A stretch of DNA of 10,210 nt from Thermoprotei archaeon (GTDB lineage: Archaea; Thermoproteota; Thermoprotei; QMSL01; B3-G16), in the NCBI GenBank assembly GCA_003649665.1, contig QMSL01000038.1, forward strand, positions 1 through 10,210. Direction: 5' to 3'. Made by a program: the position numbers and the translations under genes. Below the pieces are notes generated by a model, which saw only the letters and a list, made by a program, of their open reading frames with translations, did not search any database and was not told the origin of the DNA. Shown here one piece after another: positions 1 to 6,078 of the stretch. How positions within the stretch are numbered: position 1 is the first letter of the stretch; each line of letters begins with the position of its first letter.

Positions 1-40
1 TAGTACAAAAATGGCGATGTAAAGAATGAATTATTCCTCT

Positions 41-2464
41 TTATAGCTCTTCAACGCCCCACTCAAGCTCTGAAGGCTTCTTAATCCCCAACAGTCTCTC
101 TAATGTTATTCTCCTCTCTATTGCTGCAACGAGCTGTCTCGTTCTTACTACTACGTCTGGATTTACGCTTATGCTATCGATTCCGCATCTTACTAAGAAT
201 TCCGTGAACTCTGGATATACGCTTGGTGCCTGTCCACATATGCTGACTGTTCTTCCGTGTTTGTGTGCTACCTTAATTAGGTATGCTATTGCGCGTCTTA
301 CAGCAAGATCTCTCTCATCAAAGTATCTCCTATCAAGTTCTGGTAAGATCTGGCTATCTCTATCGGTTCCTAGAATTAGCTGGGTTAGATCATTACTGCC
401 TATGCTAAATCCATCGAAGTACTTGCAGAATTTATCAGCTAGGAATATTATACTTGGTACCTCTGCCATAGCCCATACCTTGAAGTCCCTACCTCTCTCT
501 AGTCCCTCCTCTGCCATTATCTCGAGTACTCTCTCCACCTCCCATGTAGTGCGTACGAATGGTAGCATTACCCATACATTAGTTAATCCATACTCCTCAC
601 GTACCTTGCGTATTGCTTGGCACTCAAGCCTAAATGCCTTCTCATATTGTGGTGATATGTATCTGCTGACTCCACGCCATCCTAGCATTGGGTTATCCTC
701 ATGTGGCTCATACTTCTCTCCTCCTCTTAGCTGTCTGTACTCGTTAGTCTTAAAGTCGCTGAACCTAACCACTACTGGTCTGGGATAAACCTCTCTTGCC
801 ACAAGGGCAATTCCATCTGCCATCTTATCTACGAACTTGCTCTGCTGACCGGTCTCTATTAAGTAGAGTGGGTGATCTCCTATGTAACTAGCCATTATGA
901 ATTCAACTCTCATTAATCCTATACCATCGAATGGTAGATCCTTATAGTCCTTTATCTTCTCTGGGACTCCTAAGTTCATGTATATCTTAGTCCCTGTTGG
1001 TATCCATTGTATAACTATCTCTGGAACTGCTTTCTCCTCCTTCTCCTCAGCTGGTTTAACTAATTCCTCAACTGCTCCCTCATACACTACTCCACGTGTT
1101 GCGTCCACAGTGTATGTTTCACCAGTCTTTAGTACCTTCGTTGCACTACCAGTACCGACTATACATGGAATACCAAGCTCTCTACTTACTATTGCAGCGT
1201 GACAAGTCATTCCTCCTTCGTCAGTTATAATTGCTCCAGCAAGTCTCATGTAAGGTACCCAGTCTGGATTAGTCATTTTTGTTACCAGTATGTCGCCTTT
1301 CTTTATCATCTTTGCAGCTTCCTCTGGGCTCATCACAACCTTAGCTACACCAACATGAACACCTGGGCTTGCAGGAAGTCCCTTTAGTACAACCTTCGCC
1401 TCCGCTAGCCTCACCTTTGGTACTTCTTCCACTTTAGCCTTCTCCTTACGTACACTCCATACGGTCTCGGGTCGTGCTTGTACTATGAATACGTTCTTTG
1501 GGAACGGCAGATCTTTATCTATAGCCCACTCTATATCCATATGTCTGCCATAATGCTCCTGTATCCTTATAGCTAACTTAGCTAGCTCTAAGACCTCTTC
1601 ATCAGTTAAACACGGTTTTTCTTGTAGCTCCTCTGGTAATGGCATCATCTTTGTCTCTCCAGTCTCAGGATCTCTAGTAGACCACACGGTCTTCTTAGCT
1701 ATCCTCTTCTCTACTATCTTCATAGTACTCTTGTCAACTACATATTCATCAGGTGTTACAGAACCGCTCACTACGGATTCTCCAAGACCCCAATTAGCTT
1801 CAATTACTATCTTGCTCTCATCTCCTGTAACTGGATGGAGGGTGAACATTACACCAGCAGCCTTTGCGTTTACCATCTTCTGTACTGCTACGCTTATCAG
1901 AACCTTCTCATGCTTAAATCCTTTCTCCTCCCTGTAAAATATTGCTCTCGGCGTGAAGAGGCTTGACCAACATTTCCTAACCTTATCTATTACTTCCTCC
2001 ACTCCTACTACGTTTAGATAAGTCTCCTGCTGGCCTGCAAAGCTAGCATCAGGTAGGTCCTCAGCAGTAGCACTGGATCGTACAGCTACTGGTAGCTTCG
2101 GCTCCTTTAGGCCAACTCTCCTACATAGCTCTATGTAAGCACTCTTTATTGCCTCCTTTATGTCCTCAGGCATCTCCGTTTCCTCGATTAACTTGCGTAT
2201 TCTCTTACTGGCCTCCTCGTATTCCTCAGGAGCTCTAGTCTTTATTACCTCTGATAGGATTTCATTTATCTTATCCTTTATACCTGTTTCCTCGATGAAT
2301 CTCTTATAAGCGTATGCTGTGACGGCAAATCCTGGTGGTACTGGTATGCCTGCATTAATCATCTCTCCTAAGTTTGCACACTTCCCTCCTACGAGAGGGA
2401 CATCTTCCTTCCTTAGCTCCTCAAACCAAAGTATTATGGCTTTTGACTTATCTACAGTGCTCAT
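41..2464 (-). CDS. ppsA: phosphoenolpyruvate synthase (pyruvate, water dikinase)
   Basis: Makes phosphoenolpyruvate from pyruvate with ATP and water (AMP and phosphate released), the cytosolic entry step of gluconeogenesis in archaea. The 807-residue product has the usual family length and order. An N-terminal ATP-grasp domain (about 10-340) includes VGGKCANLGEM, VAVRSSATAEDLP and QARPETVW. A swivelling phosphohistidine domain (about 355-465) has the catalytic His near residue 422 in GGMTCHAAIVSRELG. A C-terminal TIM barrel (about 490-800) has GIGLMRVEF, GSNDLTQL and the active-site Cys near 743 in SICGQAPS. An in-frame TTG at 2485 would add seven residues. I chose the ATG at 2464 because AGGGGG (2472-2477) sits seven bases upstream and the TATA box predicts a transcript starting near 2489. 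The gene stands alone, and its left end reaches to within 40 bases of the window edge. Function is secure. Confidence 0.97.
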   Translation of the reverse strand: MSTVDKSKAIILWFEELRKEDVPLVGGKCANLGEMINAGIPVPPGFAVTAYAYKRFIEETGIKDKINEILSEVIKTRAPEEYEEASKRIRKLIEETEMPEDIKEAIKSAYIELCRRVGLKEPKLPVAVRSSATAEDLPDASFAGQQETYLNVVGVEEVIDKVRKCWSSLFTPRAIFYREEKGFKHEKVLISVAVQKMVNAKAAGVMFTLHPVTGDESKIVIEANWGLGESVVSGSVTPDEYVVDKSTMKIVEKRIAKKTVWSTRDPETGETKMMPLPEELQEKPCLTDEEVLELAKLAIRIQEHYGRHMDIEWAIDKDLPFPKNVFIVQARPETVWSVRKEKAKVEEVPKVRLAEAKVVLKGLPASPGVHVGVAKVVMSPEEAAKMIKKGDILVTKMTNPDWVPYMRLAGAIITDEGGMTCHAAIVSRELGIPCIVGTGSATKVLKTGETYTVDATRGVVYEGAVEELVKPAEEKEEKAVPEIVIQWIPTGTKIYMNLGVPEKIKDYKDLPFDGIGLMRVEFIMASYIGDHPLYLIETGQQSKFVDKMADGIALVAREVYPRPVVVRFSDFKTNEYRQLRGGEKYEPHEDNPMLGWRGVSRYISPQYEKAFRLECQAIRKVREEYGLTNVWVMLPFVRTTWEVERVLEIMAEEGLERGRDFKVWAMAEVPSIIFLADKFCKYFDGFSIGSNDLTQLILGTDRDSQILPELDRRYFDERDLAVRRAIAYLIKVAHKHGRTVSICGQAPSVYPEFTEFLVRCGIDSISVNPDVVVRTRQLVAAIERRITLERLLGIKKPSELEWGVEEL

Positions 2465-2471
2465 AATTAAT

Positions 2472-2520
2472 CCCCCTGCACTCAATTCTACCGTGACTCA
2501 ATTCCTGCTCGCTTATAAAA
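2472..2520 (-). promoter_or_regulatory. pps promoter (TATA box) and Shine-Dalgarno
   Basis: Read on the minus strand, TTTTATAAG at 2520-2512 is a good archaeal TATA box. The usual spacing of about 26 bases puts the transcript start near 2489. AGGGGG at 2477-2472 is then a Shine-Dalgarno seven bases before the ATG at 2464, giving a short leader of about 25 bases. The TATA element is nearly palindromic, so plus-strand activity cannot be excluded from sequence alone. Confidence 0.6.
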
Positions 2521-2542
2521 GTCTTACTATCTGAGGCAAAAA

Positions 2543-2550
2543 GCTTAAAG
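2543..2550 (+). promoter_or_regulatory. TATA-like element for the plus-strand C/D sRNA
   Basis: GCTTAAAG, preceded by an A-run at 2538-2542, lies about 26 bases upstream of position 2571-2573, just before box C of the downstream guide RNA. Archaeal C/D sRNAs start a few nucleotides before box C, so the spacing supports independent transcription. The element itself is only a moderate match to a TATA box. Confidence 0.4.
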
Positions 2551-2570
2551 CCTACTAACTGGTAAGTCGA

Positions 2571-2637
2571 GTAGATGATGAAGGTGCAGCCGTACGACCT
2601 ATTATATGGAATGAAGAGATTAACCCGGTCTGATTTA
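2571..2637 (+). ncRNA. box C/D sRNA candidate (2'-O-methylation guide)
   Basis: Seen directly: box C ATGATGA at 2575-2581, a C'-like box ATGAAGA at 2611-2617 (one mismatch to RTGATGA), exactly 12 nt of guide (GATTAACCCGGT, 2618-2629), then box D CTGA at 2630-2633. Box C to box D spans 59 nt, a typical archaeal size. On the other arm, 12 nt (AGGTGCAGCCGT, 2582-2593) precede ACGA, a poor D' box. GGTAA (2561-2565) can pair with TTACC (2635-2639) as an outer stem. Such RNAs assemble with L7Ae, Nop5 and fibrillarin to methylate rRNA or tRNA. By the N+5 rule the D guide would modify the underlined-equivalent fifth base of ACCGGGUUAAUC, a G. I could not identify the target with confidence. Ends are approximate. 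Confidence 0.62.
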
Positions 2638-2751
2638 CCTACCTGATTCAATATCAATTTAATCTCTTAGTTAATAAACGCAAGTTAAGAACCAGGGTAG
2701 TAATGCGCTAGAGTATGGATTCTGATCGCATCGGTTATCTTATTCACAATC

Positions 2752-2816
2752 TCTTTCAGCAAAGCTGGGTTCTGTCATAGCCTCTCGGCTCCACCCCCCA
2801 TAGTCTCATCATCCTT
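2752..2816 (-). ncRNA. box C/D sRNA candidate, predicted guide to 23S rRNA peptidyl-transferase loop
   Basis: On the minus strand, box C ATGATGA lies at 2812-2806, a C'-like ATGACAG at 2778-2772 (two mismatches), exactly 12 nt of guide AACCCAGCTTTG (2771-2760), and box D CTGA at 2759-2756. Box C to D is 57 nt, typical of archaeal C/D sRNAs. D' is weak: TGGA (2793-2790, giving a 12-nt arm) or CCGA (2788-2785). The D guide pairs with the conserved 23S segment GAGCUGGGUU (E. coli numbering 2576-2585) through nine Watson-Crick pairs and one G-U. The N+5 rule points at G2578, between A2577 and C2579, which I recall as methylated in the yeast counterpart. It is divergent from the L38e gene and convergent with the plus-strand sRNA. 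Ends are approximate. Confidence 0.68.
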
Positions 2817-2827
2817 AAATATTCCGA

Positions 2828-2864
2828 AAAATTTAACTTCTACATGATATTTTGATAGTAGGGG
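2828..2864 (+). promoter_or_regulatory. L38e promoter and Shine-Dalgarno
   Basis: AAAATTTAA at 2828-2836 is a TATA-like element placing the transcript start near 2858. AGGGG at 2860-2864 is six bases before the ATG at 2871 and can serve as a short Shine-Dalgarno. Other AT-rich stretches close by (TTAAATATT at 2815-2823, ATGATATTTTG at 2844-2854) could serve this gene or the minus-strand sRNA, so the assignment is tentative. Confidence 0.4.
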
Positions 2865-2870
2865 CTACTG

Positions 2871-3068
2871 ATGCCCAAGGAGATATTTGATAAAGAGGAG
2901 TTCATTAAGCTATCGGAGAAGGCTATTGAATGCCGAGTTAAGAGGACAAAAGATTACGTAAAGCTAAAGCTTCGACTTAAGCGCTATCTTTATACACTAA
3001 AGGTTAAGCCCGAAGAGGCTGATGAGATACTCAGGCAGATAAAATGTTCAAGGATAGTAGAGCTTTAA
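2871..3068 (+). CDS. rpl38e: 50S ribosomal protein L38e
   Basis: A 65-residue basic protein with the full L38e pattern: start MPKEI, then a Lys/Arg-rich middle (VKRTKDYVKLKLRLKR) running into RYLYTLKV (38-45), which matches the eukaryotic SRYLYTL core, then an EADEILRQIK helix and the VEL ending. L38e is a small protein of the large ribosomal subunit in eukaryotes. It is known from only a subset of archaea, chiefly crenarchaeal lineages, so it is a useful lineage marker here. The length is right for the family and the start is fixed by the conserved MPKEI and the upstream AGGGG. Its 3' end overlaps by 21 bases the end of the convergent protease gene. The upstream neighbour is a guide sRNA on the other strand, another ribosome-related element. 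Confidence 0.93.
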   Translation: MPKEIFDKEEFIKLSEKAIECRVKRTKDYVKLKLRLKRYLYTLKVKPEEADEILRQIKCSRIVEL

Positions 3069-3911
3069 AATTCCATAAACCGTCAAGGATAGTATTGTTG
3101 GTATAGGGAGTCCTGGCGCATACCTAAGCTTAAATTTCTTCATGAGCATATACAATAGTACTATACCGGAATTTATCGTAATGAATGCTATAAACGAACA
3201 TATAGGATTGAAGGCTATACCGTATAATGTCATCATCATGGAGTAACATATTATATCCCCTATGCCTAAACTAGCTAATCCTATATATGCAGTAGCTAAT
3301 AGAACAGGGTTAGCTAAGGAGAACTCTCTGGGCTTCTCCTCATTCTCCTCTATGGGCTCAGGTGCTACTTTGTCCATTAGCATCTTTATGAATCCCATCC
3401 TTACTGATATTATGTCATATACTGAGAGTAATAATAATACGAGTATCGAAAGTATTTCCGGAAACATAACTGCCATCATTGTTCCTGTCAGTATCCCCGT
3501 TATCAGTAGCAATACTTCATGTATATAGTACGATACAATATGTCTCCTGAATGCTATAAGTAAAGTCCATAATACTGCTATGGAAATTGTAAATGGTAAT
3601 TTCCATACCTCCGCACCTGAGATACTACATATAAAAAGTAATGAATAAAAGGAAAGGTAAAGTAGAGTTAAGAGAAAGATAGCCGAAAGTATACGCAGAC
3701 CTCCCTTCCTAACAAGTATTGAGAATATAGTTGTTATCAGTATTATTGCTATAATGAAGAATGCAAGATTTATACCTAGCTCATGAGCTCCTGGGATCCT
3801 TATCACTTGACTCCTTATTTTAGTACTTGGTAGTTTCAATAGGATGGCATAGGTCACAGTGCTTGTGATGATTAGGTAGAGTATTAGTGCGCTAACTCTA
3901 TATTTATCCAT
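3048..3911 (-). CDS. presenilin/signal-peptide-peptidase-like GxGD intramembrane aspartyl protease
   Basis: A 287-residue membrane protein with about nine hydrophobic segments (roughly 7-26, 46-66, 72-94, 105-121, 127-150, 152-170, 201-230, 236-256, 268-285). The two catalytic aspartates of the family are present: YD in segment 6 (Asp166, LLSVYDIISV) and GIGD in segment 7 (Asp219). Between them lies the expected charged cytosolic loop (about 171-199, with EPIEENEEKPRE). Where the family has PAL, segment 9 reads GLPIPT (267-272), a relaxed version. Archaeal relatives (presenilin/SPP homologues) cleave peptides inside the membrane; the natural substrate here is unknown. The ATG follows AAGGAGAGGGAG, a strong Shine-Dalgarno, 25 bases after the beta-CASP nuclease stop, so the two are probably one operon. 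Family assignment is firm, physiological role open. Confidence 0.88.
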   Translation of the reverse strand: MDKYRVSALILYLIITSTVTYAILLKLPSTKIRSQVIRIPGAHELGINLAFFIIAIILITTIFSILVRKGGLRILSAIFLLTLLYLSFYSLLFICSISGAEVWKLPFTISIAVLWTLLIAFRRHIVSYYIHEVLLLITGILTGTMMAVMFPEILSILVLLLLSVYDIISVRMGFIKMLMDKVAPEPIEENEEKPREFSLANPVLLATAYIGLASLGIGDIICYSMMMTLYGIAFNPICSFIAFITINSGIVLLYMLMKKFKLRYAPGLPIPTILSLTVYGILKLYYP

Positions 3912-3936
3912 TTACTCCCTCTCCTTATAGGCTTAC

Positions 3937-5235
3937 TTATATACTATAGGTAGCGCCTACCTCTGGGTTTATTACTTCTAAATCGAAATTATCTCTTACG
4001 TATACCATGAATTCTCTTATAGCTTCCTCCTCTCCATGTACAAGGAAGAGTTTAGTACCAGGTTCTAGTTTTGAAATCACCTCAATTAGCTCCTTTCTTC
4101 CGCAATGAGCAGAGAAATCAAACCATTTGACTTTAGCCTCTACTTTTTCGGGCTTTCCATCGATTGGTATAGTACCTGTATCCAAAAGTTGTCTTCCTGG
4201 AGTTCCGGGTATCTGGTAGCTGACCAAGAAGATGGCATTTTTTGGATCCTTATATATCTTCTTTAAATAATACAAGGCAGCTCCTCCCTTTAACATTCCT
4301 GCAGGCGTTACTATTAATGAAGGTCTCTTTAGCGCTTTTCTTCTGTCCTCTCTCCTCATGACCCATTTAACTGACGAAAGAGCATCCTTAACGAACTTAT
4401 AGTCCCTTAGGTACTGTGGTCCCTCTAGTATAAGCTTAGAAGCTATTCTAGCCATACCATCGAGAACTACTGGATGTTCAAAACCATACTTCTTAAGTAT
4501 ACATATTATTTCCTGCGAACGACCTACTGCAAATGCTGGAACCAATACTATACCTCCTCTCTCGATAACTTCCCTAGCTTCATCAACGAATTCCTTTTCT
4601 AACTCTCTTCTATCAGGGTGATCTACATTTGCATAAGTTGTCTCCATTATTACAGCGTCAAGTTCCTTAAAGTTGATCTGGTCTAGTTGGGCAGGTCGTA
4701 ATAACTGTGTCTCTATTATGTTGAAGTCCCCTGTATATAGTATCTTTTTATCATTTACCTCTATTAGTACACATGCACTACCGGGTATGTGTCCCGCATC
4801 TATTAATTTAATGCTAAACGAATTCACTTCTAGTTCCTCATTATAATACATACTCTTAACGTTTTTCTCTGCAATCTTCGCCTCGACCTCTTCGAATGGA
4901 AGGTTATGGCGGGCTATCCTTATGAAGTCAAACCAGAGTAATGATGATAGCTTAATGCTCATTTCTGTCGTAAGGATCGGTATCTTCATCTGTCCCGAAT
5001 ATAATAATGGCAATCCTCCTGAATGATCTAAATGGGCATGTGTAAGGACTATGAAATTCACATCTCTAGGTCTTACGTGTACTGGAAATAGCGGTTTATC
5101 ATCAGTAAATGAGACTCCATAGTCTAATAGCGCTCGATTTCCCTTACCGTCCTCTATCAATATTGCCATTCTTCCTACTTCCTTACATCCCCCTAGGAAT
5201 CTAAGCGTGATATCATCTTTGTTATACGCAACCAT
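3937..5235 (-). CDS. beta-CASP metallo-beta-lactamase ribonuclease, aCPSF2 type
   Basis: A 432-residue zinc-dependent RNA nuclease of the CPSF73/RNase J superfamily. All metal ligands are visible: HAHLDH (His66, His68, Asp70, His71), His149 in DAGHIPGSA and Asp170 in YTGDF. The beta-CASP motifs follow: A (Glu198, METTYA), B (His377, FDFSAHCGR) and C (His400, LVHGEEEA). There are no N-terminal KH domains, which separates it from aCPSF1 (about 640 residues), and motif C with His plus the length fit aCPSF2 better than archaeal RNase J. Members act in the cytosol on RNA 3'-end formation or turnover; endo- versus exonuclease activity cannot be read from sequence. AGGGTG (5241-5246) is a Shine-Dalgarno five bases before the ATG. 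First gene of a probable operon with the GxGD protease; divergent from the PAC2 gene. Confidence 0.93.
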   Translation of the reverse strand: MVAYNKDDITLRFLGGCKEVGRMAILIEDGKGNRALLDYGVSFTDDKPLFPVHVRPRDVNFIVLTHAHLDHSGGLPLLYSGQMKIPILTTEMSIKLSSLLWFDFIRIARHNLPFEEVEAKIAEKNVKSMYYNEELEVNSFSIKLIDAGHIPGSACVLIEVNDKKILYTGDFNIIETQLLRPAQLDQINFKELDAVIMETTYANVDHPDRRELEKEFVDEAREVIERGGIVLVPAFAVGRSQEIICILKKYGFEHPVVLDGMARIASKLILEGPQYLRDYKFVKDALSSVKWVMRREDRRKALKRPSLIVTPAGMLKGGAALYYLKKIYKDPKNAIFLVSYQIPGTPGRQLLDTGTIPIDGKPEKVEAKVKWFDFSAHCGRKELIEVISKLEPGTKLFLVHGEEEAIREFMVYVRDNFDLEVINPEVGATYSI

Positions 5236-5240
5236 TTTAA

Positions 5241-5296
5241 CACCCTATTTCTATAATATCTACGTCTAAGGAGACATGCTTTAGTGAAATATAAAA
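5241..5296. promoter_or_regulatory. divergent promoter region between aCPSF2-type nuclease and PAC2 gene
   Basis: The 71-base intergenic space holds AAATATAAAA at 5287-5296, which reads TTTTATATTT on the minus strand, an excellent TATA box. For the nuclease gene it predicts a start near 5265 and a leader of about 30 bases containing the Shine-Dalgarno AGGGTG (5246-5241). For the PAC2 gene the same element predicts a start near 5316-5318, implying a leaderless message from the ATG at 5316. Alternatively CTATAATATC (5251-5260) may drive PAC2 with a start near 5282. Confidence 0.5.
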
Positions 5297-5306
5297 TTGA
5301 CTCGAC

Positions 5307-6062
5307 ATGAAAGGGATGGGAGACTTGAGATCAGAAAGCGTTAGGATAATACTAAAGGAAGATCGTAGTAACCTAAGAGGTTGCACTCTAATTACTGGCT
5401 TCCATGGAGTCGGAATGGTTGGCTACATTACAACAAAGCATTTAGTATCAGAGCTTAAAGCTACTAGGATAGGCTTCATAGACACAGGAAATCTACCTCC
5501 CTATGTCTGTATGCACGAGGATAGGCTTCAGACTCCCTTTGAAATATATCGTTATGATAATATAGTACTTATACTCACAGAGATGCCTCTAAACTCTAAA
5601 GATTTTCATTCTTTCTCTCGTGAAGTTGCCAAATGGAGTATTGAGGTCGGAATGGAGAAAGCGATCTTAGTAGGAGGTCTAGATGCCAGAACGAGGAAGA
5701 ATCCTGAGGAGAAGTTAAGATGTGTTGCTACGGAACAGTATATTAGAAAGTACGGTTGTGATTTGAACTTCTTAGAGAGGAACTACTACGTAATAGGCCC
5801 ATTGGCATTAATGTTGTCCTATTATGAGATGAATGACTTCCCTGCAATAGCTGTACTTTCTTATTCATCTGTTGTAAATGGTCCTGATCCTCGCGCTGCT
5901 GCAGCTGCGGTTGAGTATATCTCAAAGAAACTTAATATCAACGTCGATACTAAACTCCTCTTAGAAGAGGCTGAGAAATTGGAGAAGGAACTAATGGAGA
6001 TATCGATGAAACAAATAAAGGCGCAAAAGGCTGAAGAGGCAAGTGGTACGTTCTACGTCTAA
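5307..6062 (+). CDS. PAC2-family protein (proteasome assembly chaperone-like) with C-terminal HbYX motif
   Basis: A 251-residue PAC2-family protein. The family signature is clear: GCTLITGFHGVGMVGYITTKHL (about 25-46), the alternating strand/helix pattern including AILVGGLDAR, GPLALML and AIAVLSYSSVVNGPDPRAAAAAVEYISKKL, and a C-terminal charged helix (about 215-245). PAC2 proteins include eukaryotic proteasome assembly chaperones and archaeal PbaA, a homo-oligomeric cytosolic protein that binds the 20S alpha ring through a hydrophobic-Tyr-X tail. This protein ends Phe249-Tyr250-Val251, which fits HbYX, so proteasome binding is a reasonable inference. No Shine-Dalgarno precedes either possible start; the ATG at 5316 (MGDLRSE) suits the TATA box spacing better than the ATG at 5307, so the N-terminus is uncertain by three residues. 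Convergent with tgtA, 16 bases apart. Confidence 0.88.
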   Translation: MKGMGDLRSESVRIILKEDRSNLRGCTLITGFHGVGMVGYITTKHLVSELKATRIGFIDTGNLPPYVCMHEDRLQTPFEIYRYDNIVLILTEMPLNSKDFHSFSREVAKWSIEVGMEKAILVGGLDARTRKNPEEKLRCVATEQYIRKYGCDLNFLERNYYVIGPLALMLSYYEMNDFPAIAVLSYSSVVNGPDPRAAAAAVEYISKKLNINVDTKLLLEEAEKLEKELMEISMKQIKAQKAEEASGTFYV

Positions 6063-6078
6063 TAGATAGTGCTAAACC

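Noticed and set aside
171..1937. Several plus-strand open frames opposite the pps gene (171-788, 978-1202, 1199-1387, 1731-1937)
   Set aside because: They are antisense to an unmistakable full-length PEP synthase, show no family motifs, and are rich in Ser/Thr/Leu as expected for the complement of a purine-rich coding strand.
2465..2485. TTG start seven codons upstream for pps
   Set aside because: It lies about four bases from the predicted transcript start and has no Shine-Dalgarno, while the ATG at 2464 has AGGGGG at good spacing.
2448..2657. Minus-strand 69-residue open frame across the pps promoter and the plus-strand sRNA
   Set aside because: It overlaps the pps start, its TATA box and a well-formed C/D sRNA, and the translation has no recognisable feature.
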